Positions 5,066 through 12,984 of a stretch of DNA of 16,648 nucleotides are shown piece after piece. The notes under the pieces are model-generated. The model did not search any database, was not told where the DNA came from, and saw nothing but the letters and a program-made list of their open reading frames with translations. The stretch comes from DATAFO01 sp046728935 (GTDB taxonomy: Bacteria; Actinomycetota; Thermoleophilia; Solirubrobacterales; 70-9), in NCBI GenBank assembly GCA_046728935.1, contig JBKPFS010000003.1, positions 1 to 16,648 of the forward strand, written 5' to 3'. The stretch's first letter is position 1, and every line of letters begins with the position of its first letter. Position numbers and translations under genes: made by a program.

Positions 5066-7279
5066 CTAGCTCGCGCCGGGAGCCGGCTCCAGGCTCGTTT
5101 GCGGCCCGCGCTTGGCACCCTCGACGTTGACGTAGGGAAGCCAGCGAAGCCACGACGGCAGGTACCAATTGCGCTCGCCGAGCAACTCCATCGCCCCGGG
5201 CACGAGCACCAGGCGCACGAGCGTCGCGTCGAGCAGCAGGGCGACGGCCACGCCAAATCCCATCTGCTGGAACATCACGAGGTCGCCCCGGGCGAAGCCG
5301 CTGAAGACCGCGATGATGATCAGGGCGGCGCCGGTGATGATGCGGCCGGTCGAGGCGACGCCGTGGGCCACGGCGTCGCTGTTGTCACCGGTCTGGCGAT
5401 AGCGCTCACGGATGCGGCTGAGCAGGAAGACGTGGTAATCCATCGACAGTCCGAAGAGGACGGCAAACAGGAACAGCGGCACCCAGGCTTCGATCGTGTC
5501 GACCTGCGAGAAGCCGAAGAGCTCGTTTCCGACCCCCTCCTGGAAGACCAGCACCAGCAGCCCGTAGGCCGCGCCGACGGACAACAGGTTGACCGCGATC
5601 GCCTTGCCCGCAACGACGAGCGAGCGGAAGGCGATCGTCAGGAGCACGAAGCTGAGCCCGAGTACGAAGGCGATGATGATCGGAAGCCAGCCGTTCATCG
5701 TGTCCGATTCGTCGATCGATTCCGCTGTGTCGCCGCCCACCAGCACGTCGACTCCGGGATCCGGGAACGCGGCCGGAATCTGCTCGCTGCGCAGCTCGCG
5801 CACCGCGTCGATCGCATCCTCGCCAACGGGATCACCTTGGATCGGGACGGTCAGAACGGTGAGGTCACCGGCCGAGTTCGTCTCCACGTCGACACGGCCG
5901 AAGAGATCGTCGGTCGCGAGCTGCGCTCGCACCCGCTCGATTCCTGCCTGGACCGTCGGCGAGGCGGCGTCACCGTCGACCACGATCTCCACCGGCTCGG
6001 TGGTCTCGCCCGGGAACTCGGCGTTCAGGGCCACATACCCCTGCTTGGCGGCGAGCCGGTCCGGAAGCGTGCTCACACCGGCCTCGCCCGATCGCAGGGC
6101 CAGCACGGGCGCGGCCAACGCGAGCAGCGCTGCCGTCGCGACCACGACGCTGGCCAGCGGACGCCTCATCACCCCTCGCACGGTCCGAGACCAGAACGGA
6201 CTCTCCGCGCGGGCCGCGGTTCCCCCGAAGAACGGGATGCGTAGGGCGTTGACCCGATCCCCCAGCAGGCTCAAGAGCGCCGGGAGGAGCGTCAGCGCGG
6301 CGACGACCGAGAACAGCCCGGCCGCGATCGCGCCGGCGGCGAGGCTTCGCATGATCGTGTGCGGCACGAGCAGGAGCCCGAGCATGGCGAGGGTGAACGC
6401 GATCCCGCTGAACAGCACCGCGCGGCTGGCCGTGGCGCCGACTGTGGCGATCGCGTCGAGCTTCTCCCGTCCGTGAAGCCGCTCCTCCCGGAAGCGGGAG
6501 AGGATGAACAGCGAGTAGTCGATGCCGAGCGCGAGCCCCATCCCGGTGAGCATGTTGGTGGCGAAGACCGAGAGCGGAAAGGCCTGCCCGATGAGCGCGA
6601 TGAGCGCCAAGGCGAGGACGATCGAGACGATCGCCAGCAGCAATGGAATCACCCCGGCCACCAGGGAGCCGAAGACGATCAACAGCACGATCAAGGCGGC
6701 CGGCAGTCCGAACCCCAGCTCGCCGTTGCGCAAGTCCTCCTCCGACAGCGTCGAGAAGTCGGCGTCGAGCGTGAACTCGCCGGTGATCGTTGCCTGGAAA
6801 CCGTCGGGACCGTTGGCGGCCTCGACGGCGTCGACGACGGCTTCGATGTTGTCCTCGGCATCGCTTTCGCTGCCGAGGGCCACGAGCATCCCCGTGGCAT
6901 CGCGATCCCGCGAGACCAGCCCGCGCTCGCCGGTCTCGTAGAACGTGGTGACTCGGGTCGCACCGGCTCGCCGCAACTCCGCGGAGATCTCCTCGACCCG
7001 CTGCTCGAAGAGTGGCTCATCGACCGTCGCGCGGGAGGAGCGAACGACGACCACCTCGGTGGCGTCCAGCCCGCGCGCACCCCGGTCCTCGGCAAAGCGC
7101 TCGGCCTGCAGCTCGTCCGCGCGCCTCGACTCGGCATCGCTCGTCACCTGCTCTTCGCCTGACAGCGCGTCGCCCAGGAACGCCGCACTGATCGCGATCG
7201 CGGCCACGAGCGCGAAGGCCCAGATACCAAGCGCGCGCCAGGGCCGGCGCATGCTCCAGACCGCGAGTCGCTCGGTCAT
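5066..7279 (-). CDS. MMPL/RND-superfamily exporter
   Basis: A 737-residue membrane protein with the duplicated RND architecture. TM1 is at about 15-35, an external domain at 36-185 and a five-helix bundle at about 190-340, with the hallmark GIDYSLFILSRFREE at 252-266. A cytosolic loop at 341-370 is followed by TM7 at about 375-396, a second external domain at 397-528 and a second bundle at 530-695, with the matching GLSMDYHVFLLSRIRERY at 610-627. The two GxxxDY segments carry the Asp-Tyr pairs that relay protons in MmpL3-type pumps. The length is typical of compact actinobacterial MMPL proteins. The cargo is unknown; lipids, siderophores and drugs are all exported by relatives. ATG at 7279 has only a weak ribosome site. 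The gene follows the sigma gene on the same strand after about 137 bases. It is fully intact, unlike many neighbours. Confidence 0.9.
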   Translation of the reverse strand: MTERLAVWSMRRPWRALGIWAFALVAAIAISAAFLGDALSGEEQVTSDAESRRADELQAERFAEDRGARGLDATEVVVVRSSRATVDEPLFEQRVEEISAELRRAGATRVTTFYETGERGLVSRDRDATGMLVALGSESDAEDNIEAVVDAVEAANGPDGFQATITGEFTLDADFSTLSEEDLRNGELGFGLPAALIVLLIVFGSLVAGVIPLLLAIVSIVLALALIALIGQAFPLSVFATNMLTGMGLALGIDYSLFILSRFREERLHGREKLDAIATVGATASRAVLFSGIAFTLAMLGLLLVPHTIMRSLAAGAIAAGLFSVVAALTLLPALLSLLGDRVNALRIPFFGGTAARAESPFWSRTVRGVMRRPLASVVVATAALLALAAPVLALRSGEAGVSTLPDRLAAKQGYVALNAEFPGETTEPVEIVVDGDAASPTVQAGIERVRAQLATDDLFGRVDVETNSAGDLTVLTVPIQGDPVGEDAIDAVRELRSEQIPAAFPDPGVDVLVGGDTAESIDESDTMNGWLPIIIAFVLGLSFVLLTIAFRSLVVAGKAIAVNLLSVGAAYGLLVLVFQEGVGNELFGFSQVDTIEAWVPLFLFAVLFGLSMDYHVFLLSRIRERYRQTGDNSDAVAHGVASTGRIITGAALIIIAVFSGFARGDLVMFQQMGFGVAVALLLDATLVRLVLVPGAMELLGERNWYLPSWLRWLPYVNVEGAKRGPQTSLEPAPGAS

Positions 7280-7386
7280 CGACCCACGCTGAGTGGAAGC
7301 GGGCTCAGCCCTTGGTCAACGTGATGTCCATCCATGGGCGCCACCTCCCGTCGTCGCCCGCAACTCCCAGTGGCCGCTGTCGTCCA

Positions 7387-7416
7387 GAGGTTGTTGATGA
7401 CGACGACTCTGCTCAT
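7387..7416 (-). pseudogene. 10-codon relic of a dihydrofolate-reductase-like (RibD C-terminal) gene start
   Basis: Immediately after the sigma factor stop codon, ATG at 7416 opens MSRVVVINNL, with AAGG about 9 bases upstream. This is the usual N-terminus of actinobacterial 'dihydrofolate reductase family' proteins (MSkVvviNnvTLDGVmq). The next bases (TGGACG...) fit 'TLDG' only after a small deletion, and nothing recognisable follows before the MMPL gene. SigG-type sigma genes and DHFR-like genes are often near each other, which supports the reading, but ten residues are weak evidence. Confidence 0.35.
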
Positions 7417-8349
7417 TCATCTCGCCCTTCTGATTCGAGCCGTGTGCCTCGAGTGCTTAGTCCCACCGGCCGAGGGCCCCAGCTGCCCGTTGGCGCTGCT
7501 CGACACGTAGAGAAGGTGCGCCTCGGGCCCGCTCGGCGCTATCCACGGGTCGGGGACGGTGTCCCGGCCGCGCTGCCCGCCGGGGCACGGCGGCATCCCG
7601 AAGGTGACGTCCTCGGCGAGCAGAGACAGGATCGCATCGACGTCCCCGGCCTCGCAGGCGGCCATGAGGCGCTCGACGGCCTCGCGGGTGCGCTCGTCGC
7701 CGAATGACCGCAGGGTGGCCGGCTGGCTTTGCTCGGGGAGCCGCTCATCGATCGTTCGCCGGGCGCGCGGCAGCGCGCGGTTGTCCGAGGCCACCGTCGT
7801 CTCGAGGGCCCGCCCCGCCTCCTTGGCCGAGAATCCGAGCGCGTCGCGCAGGATCAGCACCGCACGCTGTCGCGGCGGCAGGGGCTGGAGCGCGGCGATG
7901 AACCCCAGCTCGACAGCCTCGCGGCGCTCATAGCTGGCCTCGGGCGACGTGTGGCCCGACTCGAACCCGATCTCGCCGTCCGGATAGAGCTCGACCGGAA
8001 GCGAACCGGGCAGCGGCCTGCCTGCTGCCACCTCGCCCGCCGACGGCCCGTAGCCAATCGGCAGCACCCGCTTCGGGCGCCGCTCTATCAGGTCGAGGCA
8101 GGCGTTGGTCGCGATCCGGTGGAGCCAGGTCCGGAACGCGCTGCGGCGTTGAAACTGCGGCAGGGCGCGCCACGCGCGCAGCAGAGCGTCCTGCAGCGCG
8201 TCGTCGGCGTCGTGCAGCGAGCCGAGCATTCGGTGGCAGTGCGCGTGCAGATCGGCGCGATGAGCCTCGAGCAGGTGCCTTAGCGCAGCCTCCTCGCCGC
8301 CGCGCGCCGCAGCGAGCAGCTCCTGCTCTGAGTGACTCGGGCTGTTCAT
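7417..8349 (-). CDS. ECF RNA polymerase sigma factor, SigG-like, with damaged C-terminal SnoaL-like domain
   Basis: A 310-residue protein. Sigma region 2 lies at about 24-92 (LHAHCHRMLGSLHDADDALQ, RTWLHRIATNACLDLIERR), then a linker containing ELYPDGEIGFESGHTSPEA, region 4 at about 145-200 (AALQPLPPRQRAVLILRDAL, GFSAKEAGRALETTVAS) and the start of a SnoaL-like domain from about 215 (AVERLMAACEAGDVDAILSL LAEDVTFGMPP). After residue 255 the match fails apart from a short piece, AHLLYVSSSANGQLG, that normally sits mid-domain; the remainder is unrelated and ends early. Region 4 has unusual residues (ASDNRALPRAR where ASVNSALQRAR is typical). In this sigma group the C-terminal domain modulates activity, so the protein may initiate transcription but be mis-regulated or inactive. 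ATG at 8349 was chosen because homologous sequence begins there; the frame is open upstream but not sigma-like. Confidence 0.8.
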   Translation of the reverse strand: MNSPSHSEQELLAAARGGEEAALRHLLEAHRADLHAHCHRMLGSLHDADDALQDALLRAWRALPQFQRRSAFRTWLHRIATNACLDLIERRPKRVLPIGYGPSAGEVAAGRPLPGSLPVELYPDGEIGFESGHTSPEASYERREAVELGFIAALQPLPPRQRAVLILRDALGFSAKEAGRALETTVASDNRALPRARRTIDERLPEQSQPATLRSFGDERTREAVERLMAACEAGDVDAILSLLAEDVTFGMPPCPGGQRGRDTVPDPWIAPSGPEAHLLYVSSSANGQLGPSAGGTKHSRHTARIRRAR

Positions 8350-8371
8350 GCCATGCGGGCGGCCACTCGCA

Positions 8372-8400
8372 TCAAGTTTCAATGTCGACGCAGCTGACAA
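8372..8400 (-). promoter_or_regulatory. weak candidate promoter of the sigma gene
   Basis: On the minus strand TTGTCA (8400-8395) and ACTTGA (8377-8372) are separated by 17 bases, about 25 bases before the ATG at 8349. The -10 box is poor. No anti-sigma gene accompanies the sigma factor. Confidence 0.25.
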
Positions 8401-8516
8401 GGAGATCGGCGGAACGCCCGCCGCCCAGCTCATGCACCTCGAGCGCTGTACCGGACATGGCCCCAAGGTAGGTCGCGGTGGCGGATCGCGCATCGGCCTA
8501 CGGGCCCGAATCGCCG

Positions 8517-8532
8517 TCCGACTGTGGTCGGA
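8517..8532 (-). terminator. small hairpin downstream of the response regulator
   Basis: TCCGAC (8517-8522) pairs perfectly with GTCGGA (8527-8532) around a TGTG loop, 20 bases past the regulator stop on the minus strand. It could terminate or attenuate the two-component operon before the sigma gene. Confidence 0.35.
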
Positions 8533-8551
8533 GATGCGGTTACCCCGGGGA

Positions 8552-9229
8552 CTACGCGGTGCTGGTCGGTGGCGTCGCGCCGGGGCTGACGACGCCGTGG
8601 TCGTAGGCGAACACGATCGCAGCGGCCCGGTCGCGGACACCGAGCTTGCCGAAGATGCTGCCGACGTGGGTCTTCACGGTCGCCTCGGCGACGTGCAGGC
8701 TCGCGGCGATCTCGGCGTTTGTCGCGCCGCGCGCCATGAGCCGCAACACCGCGTGCTCGCGGTCGGTGAGCTCGTCGAGCCGGGCCGCGTCACGGGTCGT
8801 GGGCGCCACCACCCGGCGGTACCGGTCGAGGACCCGCGGGGCGACCGCGGGGTCAAACCAGGCGCCGCCCCCGGCGACCGCCCGCACCGCCACGATCAGC
8901 TCCTCCGCCGAGCTGTCCTTGAGCACGAACCCGGCGGCGCCGGCCTCGATCGCCCCCCACAACACCTCGTCCTCGCCGAACGTCGTCAGGACGAGAATTG
9001 GAATGGGGTCCTCAGAGGCGCGCAGCAGTGCGGTCGCCCCGATGCCATCGAGCCGCGGCATGCGGATGTCCATCAAGATGACATCCAGGCTCAGCGCGGG
9101 CAGCTCCTCCACGGCTTGCTGGCCATCGGCGCACTCGGCGACCACGTCGAACCCATCCGCCGGGGAGAGGATCCGCGCCAGGCCGGCCCGGACGATGGCC
9201 TGGTCGTCAACGAGGGCGACCCGGATCAC
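8552..9229 (-). CDS. NarL/LuxR-family response regulator
   Basis: A 225-residue two-domain regulator. The receiver domain (1-120) has the acidic pocket VDDQ (D8, D9), phosphoacceptor D54 in ILMDIRMPRLDG, Thr82/83 (LTT) and Lys104 (FVLKD). The LuxR-type helix-turn-helix (about 153-210) reads LTDREHAVLRLMARGATNAE then ATVKTHVGSIFGKLGV. All phosphotransfer residues are present. The start is GTG at 9229, supported by GGGAAGGA 8 bases upstream and by a 4-base GTGA overlap with the kinase stop. An ATG at 9247 would sit on that ribosome site and is disfavoured. The partner is the overlapping kinase. The target is unknown; the palindrome before the kinase gene is a candidate for autoregulation. A second, broken regulator of the same family lies at 3505-3998. 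Confidence 0.92.
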   Translation of the reverse strand: MIRVALVDDQAIVRAGLARILSPADGFDVVAECADGQQAVEELPALSLDVILMDIRMPRLDGIGATALLRASEDPIPILVLTTFGEDEVLWGAIEAGAAGFVLKDSSAEELIVAVRAVAGGGAWFDPAVAPRVLDRYRRVVAPTTRDAARLDELTDREHAVLRLMARGATNAEIAASLHVAEATVKTHVGSIFGKLGVRDRAAAIVFAYDHGVVSPGATPPTSTA

Positions 9230-10389
9230 GGGGTGCGTCCTTCCCATGACCCCGCCGCTCCCTGGGCGTCCAATGGAAGCCGGCAGCTCACCCGCCAGCC
9301 GTCGGATGTCGGCCCGGCGGCAAACTCGCCGCCGAGTGCCGTAGCCCGCTCACGCAGGCCGACCAGCCCGTACCGGGGTCGTCCCCCCTCGTCAGCCGGT
9401 CGGGTGGCCGTCGGCCCGGTCGTCTCGGCGACGAGGAGCGCCCGACGGTCGGTGACTTCGAGCTCGAAGACGGTCCGCGCGCGTGGCGCGTGCTGAGCAG
9501 CGTTCGCGAGCGCCTCCTGGCTGATCCGGTATAGCGCCACGCCCACGCTGGGCGTGATCCGAGAGACGTCCCCTCGCGTCACCAGCTCGACGGCGAGACC
9601 CCCGACCCGCGCACGATCGACGAGCGCCGGGATTTCCCTCGCCGAGGGGAGTGGCGCCACGGCCGCCTCGTCGTCGCTGCGCAGCAGGGCAACCGTGCGC
9701 CGGAGTTCCTGCATGCTGTGGCGGCCCACCTCCTCGGCCGACCGCAGCGCATCCTCGGCGGCGGCGGGGTCGCGGCGCAACACGTGGCGGGCACTGGTGA
9801 TCTGCAGCATGACGGCAGCCAGCCCGTGTCCCACGAAGTCGTGGACGTCGCGGGCGATCTGCCGCCGCTCGGAAAGGATCGCCTGCTGAGCGAGTTCGCG
9901 CTCGGTTGCCTCGCGCTGGGTTGCCTGTTGCACCTGGCGAGCGGCCGCGTGGCCGATGACCCAGGCGAAGGCGATGCCCAGGATCCAGATTCCCCCAGCG
10001 ATCTCGGACGGGCTCTGGATCAGGCTCGCCACCACCGGCGAGACCAAGGCGAGTAGGCCCAGCGCGAGGGCCTCCCCGGACGACCGGGCCCATCGCCCGG
10101 CGACGAAGCCGAGAAGCGACGCCTCGAACAGCAGGGGCTCGAGCTGTCCCGAGCGCTGCGCCACGACCACTGGGACGAGCACGGCGAGCGAGATCGCCGC
10201 CAGCGGCACCTTGGGAACGTACGCCCACATCGCGAAGGCGCCGACGGCGAGTGCTGCAAGGACGGCGTCCACGGCCGCCGACGACGAGTCTGTGACAACA
10301 GCCAGGACCGCGACCACAAGCGCGAACGCCACGACCAGCCCGCGCTCCTGGTCGGTTGGGGACGACGCTGGACGTGACCCGCCAGACAC
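9226..10389 (-). CDS. NarL-system sensor histidine kinase (HisKA_3 type)
   Basis: A 387-residue membrane kinase. Hydrophobic segments lie at about 17-33, 38-56, 61-78, 84-98, 107-125 and 132-148 with only short loops between them, so the sensor is the membrane bundle itself. A coiled stretch (150-172) leads to the dimerisation and phosphoacceptor helix SERRQIARDVHDFVGHGL, with His183 as acceptor. The ATPase domain has the N-box RISQEALANAAQHA (288-301) and the closing GLVGLRERATALGG (341-354). The G1 box, normally 'xDdGxG', reads AETTGPT (321-327) and lacks the usual Asp, a variation seen in some members of this group. GTG at 10389 is preceded by TACGGT ending 6 bases upstream, so the message may be leaderless. 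It overlaps its regulator by 4 bases. Confidence 0.9.
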   Translation of the reverse strand: MSGGSRPASSPTDQERGLVVAFALVVAVLAVVTDSSSAAVDAVLAALAVGAFAMWAYVPKVPLAAISLAVLVPVVVAQRSGQLEPLLFEASLLGFVAGRWARSSGEALALGLLALVSPVVASLIQSPSEIAGGIWILGIAFAWVIGHAAARQVQQATQREATERELAQQAILSERRQIARDVHDFVGHGLAAVMLQITSARHVLRRDPAAAEDALRSAEEVGRHSMQELRRTVALLRSDDEAAVAPLPSAREIPALVDRARVGGLAVELVTRGDVSRITPSVGVALYRISQEALANAAQHAPRARTVFELEVTDRRALLVAETTGPTATRPADEGGRPRYGLVGLRERATALGGEFAAGPTSDGWRVSCRLPLDAQGAAGSWEGRTP

Positions 10390-10395
10390 ACCCCG

Positions 10396-10435
10396 ACCGT
10401 ACTGCGCCGCGCCGCGCTCGACATCCCCCTAGGGG
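10396..10435 (-). promoter_or_regulatory. promoter and palindromic operator of the two-component operon
   Basis: On the minus strand TACGGT (10401-10396) fits an actinobacterial -10 box, 6 bases before the GTG at 10389. A perfect 10-base palindrome CCCCTAGGGG (10426-10435) lies just upstream of the expected -35 position, a usual place for an activator site. A half copy CTAGGGG occurs at 10467-10473, 38 bases away. Binding by the operon's own regulator is an inference. Confidence 0.45.
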
Positions 10436-10506
10436 CGGAGACGGACCTCCGACCACGGGCCCACTACTAGGGGCCTGGAGGACGAAGAGTCCGAAGGACC
10501 CTTTCT

Positions 10507-11127
10507 TTACGCCCGGCGCGTCGAAGCAGAACAGCGCGACGACCGAGTTCTAGCGGTCCGACGCCGCACACGACGCGGGGTGGTCGTGGGGGCGCAGGTC
10601 CCGGCGAAGCCAGAGGACGATGGAAGGATCGGGCCAGCCCGCCGGCGACGCTCCAATCGCGCCTCGACCACCCCCAGCACGAGCCCGAAGAGCGCGTGGC
10701 GCCAGGTCGCCTGTGCAAGGGCGCGGCGGTTGCCGGTCAGGCGCGTGAGCTCCTCGCGCGCGGGGTGGTGGCGGTCGGTCAAGCTGACGAACGGCCAGAG
10801 GCCGAAGTTCTCCGCCTCGGCCGCGACCAGTCCCCGCGCCCAGGCCGAACGGGGAAGCTTCGGACAGAACAGCGCGTAGACAGCCCCGAACGCCGCGCCG
10901 TTGCCCAGATGGAGGGCCAGTCCGGCAATGGGCCACCAGCTTCGGCGTGTGAGCAGTTTGCCGAGCAGCTCGAGATCGTCATAGCCGCTTCGAAATACCC
11001 GCTTGTCGAGCGACTGCTGAACCGCCCAAACCGCAGCCGCAATGACGCCGGCGGTCGCCCCTCGGCTCGCCACCCTCAGGTTGCGCCGCCTCAACGCCGC
11101 CCGAACCTCTCTTGGCCAGCGTTGCAC
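10507..11127 (-). CDS. conserved actinobacterial membrane protein, function unknown; C-terminus abnormal
   Basis: A 206-residue open frame. Residues 1-163 look like a real protein: a basic N-terminus, a helix (ATAGVIAAAVWAVQQSLDKR, 24-43), a second hydrophobic region (WWPIAGLALHLGNGAAFGAVYALF, 64-87), the polar segment SLTDRHHPAREELTRL (115-130) and a closing TWRHALFGLVLGVVEARL (141-158). Similar small membrane proteins with 'GxxYALxxPRLP...AEAExxxLWP...DRxHPAR...GNRRALAQATWRH' are common in actinobacteria; no function is known to me. From about residue 164 the frame becomes Ser/Thr/Arg-rich because it runs over the relic of a photolyase gene that reads in another frame, so the native C-terminus has probably been lost or replaced. 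GTG at 11127 has GAGG about 9 bases upstream. Confidence 0.65.
   Translation of the reverse strand: MQRWPREVRAALRRRNLRVASRGATAGVIAAAVWAVQQSLDKRVFRSGYDDLELLGKLLTRRSWWPIAGLALHLGNGAAFGAVYALFCPKLPRSAWARGLVAAEAENFGLWPFVSLTDRHHPAREELTRLTGNRRALAQATWRHALFGLVLGVVEARLERRRRAGPILPSSSGFAGTCAPTTTPRRVRRRTARTRSSRCSASTRRA
10520..10630 (-). pseudogene. DNA photolyase relic (N-terminal antenna-domain start)
   Basis: On the minus strand, in a frame different from the overlapping membrane-protein frame, the sequence reads DPSIVLWLRRDLRPHDHPA, then SCAASDR, a TAG stop at 10552-10550, then NSVVALFCFD. This matches the start of class I photolyases/cryptochromes (xxVxWFRRDLRxHDhPAL...A.....VvPLFvlD) across the stop codon. 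There is no start codon before it, and nothing of the FAD-binding domain follows up to the kinase promoter. Photolyases repair UV pyrimidine dimers; this copy cannot. A read-through or recoding event is very unlikely given the missing remainder. Confidence 0.6.
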
Positions 11128-11142
11128 CGAAGTTGACCTCGC

Positions 11143-12939
11143 TTACCTGGTACCGGACGTGGTAACCGAACTGAGCGAATTCATCTCGTCTCCGGGTATC
11201 TCATCGTGCCTGAGCAAGCGCGAGAGCAGTCGGCAGACATCATCTCGGGCCTGCTCGTCGGCTTCAACCGAAGCGAGCCGGCAACTCGGGTGCTCGCAGC
11301 GCTCTACGAGCTCGCCATAGCGTTCGAGAAGCGCGCCGCGTCGCTGCCGTCGAAGAACATCATCGAGAGGATGACCTCGCCCTGCGGGTGGGCGTCGAGT
11401 TCGAACCCCGTGACGATGCCGAAGTTGCCGCCGGCCGCGGATCGCGCAGAAGAGGTCGGGGTGGGCGTCGGCATCGACGCGAAGGAGGGTGCCGTCGGCG
11501 AGGACGAGCTCGGCGGCGACGACGTGGTCGATCGTGAGGCCGTGTTTGCGTCCGAGGAAGCCGATGCCGCCCGCGGTCGCGAGGCCGCCGACGCCGACAT
11601 CGCCGTAGTCGCCGGAGCTGATCGCCAACCCGTGCATGGCAAGCGCCTCGGCCACGTGGCCCCAACGCGCGCCGGGGCCGACGCGGACGCCGCCGGTCTC
11701 CGCATCCAGCACCTCGATCCGGCTCAGCTTGCCGACGTCGATCACGATCCCGCCGTCGTTGGTGGAGCGGCCGCTGATCCCGTGGCCGCCGCTGCGGACC
11801 GACATCCGGACGTCCTGCTCGCCCGCGAACGCGAGCGCCTCGGCGACCTCGTCGACGCTCTCCGGCTGGATCACGAGGCCCCGCGAGCCGGTGCGTAGGT
11901 AGGTCGAGCGGACCCTCGTGTAGCCCTTGTCGCCGGGCTCGATGGCCTTGGTCTGGAGCGAGCGCGGCAGCGACTCGTAATCGATGCCCTCACGCCGCAG
12001 CGCCAATGCTTTTGGGTTGCGCACCACCCCCCCGGTGGGGGTGCCGGCCCGGCCGCGCTCGCGCGCGACGGCTTCGCGCAGCGCGGGCGCGACCTCCTGG
12101 CCGAAGCGGGCGATCGTGCTTGGGTCGTCGCCGGCGAGGATGAACGTGCTGACCCCGTCCTCGAGGACCAGCGGCAGGAGCTCCTCGACCCACTGCTCCG
12201 GCGGTCCCTGCAGGAAGCCGAGGTTTGCGTCCGAGAAGACGCCGCCGATGTTCACCAGCCGCCGGATCTCTCGCGGGTCGCGCCCCGTGGCCGTTGCCGC
12301 CTCGTCGATGATGCTGTTGCCGCGTTGCAGGTCGCCCTCCTGCATGTAGGAGAGGCTCGGCAGCCACCCGTCTGCCTTGCGGCCGATCAGCCGCAGCATG
12401 CGCGGCTTCAGAGCCCCGAGCCAGATCGCTATGTCGTGCGCGGGCTCGGGGCCGCGCTTCGCGCCCCGGACGCGGTAGTGCTCGCCGTCGACGTAGACGC
12501 CGCGGCGCTCCGCCGGGTCCCAGATCGCCCGGATGATGTCGATGGCCTCCTCGAGCGCCTCCACTGCCTGGCCTGCCGTCCGGTGCGGGCCGCCCATGGC
12601 TTCGATCGCATCCCAGAAGGCGCCTGCGCCGAGGCCGAGCTCGAACCGGCCCCCGGAGAGGAGGTCGAGGCTCGCCGCCGCCCGCGCGACGACGGCCGGC
12701 GGGCGCAGCGGCAGGTTGAGCACGTTCGCCGAGAGATGCACCCTCTCGGTGCGGGCGGCGACCCAGGTCAGGAGCGTCCAGGTGTCGAGGAACGCCGGCT
12801 GGTAGGGATGGTCTTGGAAGGTGACGAGGTCGAGGCCGGTGCGCTCGGTCAGCTGCGCGCGGGCGACGACGTCGTCGGGCCGCTGGTTTTGCGGGGTGAT
12901 GAAGCTGCCGAAGCTGAGTTCGTGTCCGTAGTCCGCCAT
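11143..12939 (-). CDS. luciferase-like (LLM) flavin/F420 monooxygenase fused to a truncated, frame-damaged FAD-binding (PCMH) oxidoreductase
   Basis: A 598-residue open frame. Residues 1-295 form a luciferase-like TIM barrel: SFGSFITPQNQRPDDVVARA, GLDLVTFQDHPYQ, LLSGGRFELGLGAG and KADGWLPSLSY. Residues 335-500 form a PCMH-type FAD domain: IQPESVDEVAEALAFA, then VRSGGHGISGRS, where His386 is the usual site of covalent FAD attachment. The second attachment Cys of bicovalent enzymes is replaced (SGDYGDVGVGG). At about 11433 the frame shifts: another frame continues AGGNFGIVTGFELDAHPQGE. Near 11331 it shifts back (LLERYGELVE). Residues 502-536 of the open frame are therefore out of register, and the C-terminal substrate and berberine-bridge part is missing. 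The barrel may still work; the FAD half probably does not. ATG at 12939 was chosen for its strong ribosome site GGAAAGGAA. It is divergent from an HxlR regulator, which probably represses it. Confidence 0.8.
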   Translation of the reverse strand: MADYGHELSFGSFITPQNQRPDDVVARAQLTERTGLDLVTFQDHPYQPAFLDTWTLLTWVAARTERVHLSANVLNLPLRPPAVVARAAASLDLLSGGRFELGLGAGAFWDAIEAMGGPHRTAGQAVEALEEAIDIIRAIWDPAERRGVYVDGEHYRVRGAKRGPEPAHDIAIWLGALKPRMLRLIGRKADGWLPSLSYMQEGDLQRGNSIIDEAATATGRDPREIRRLVNIGGVFSDANLGFLQGPPEQWVEELLPLVLEDGVSTFILAGDDPSTIARFGQEVAPALREAVARERGRAGTPTGGVVRNPKALALRREGIDYESLPRSLQTKAIEPGDKGYTRVRSTYLRTGSRGLVIQPESVDEVAEALAFAGEQDVRMSVRSGGHGISGRSTNDGGIVIDVGKLSRIEVLDAETGGVRVGPGARWGHVAEALAMHGLAISSGDYGDVGVGGLATAGGIGFLGRKHGLTIDHVVAAELVLADGTLLRVDADAHPDLFCAIRGRRQLRHRHGVRTRRPPAGRGHPLDDVLRRQRRGALLERYGELVERCEHPSCRLASVEADEQARDDVCRLLSRLLRHDEIPGDEMNSLSSVTTSGTR

Positions 12940-12984
12940 CTCGCTTCCTTTCCGTGCTGCCTCAGGGCGGGGAGCCAGCTTCTT

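Noticed and set aside
5099..6244. Long plus-strand open frames opposite the MMPL exporter (also 5589-6476 and 6359-7162)
   Set aside because: Composition (R/H/E/Q-rich or S/T/A-rich) and the lack of hydrophobic or family signatures mark them as antisense shadows of a clear membrane protein gene.
8380..8463. 28-codon minus-strand open frame (MSGTALEVHELGGG...) before the sigma gene
   Set aside because: Short, no clear ribosome site, and it overlaps the candidate sigma promoter; could be a leader peptide but nothing supports it further.
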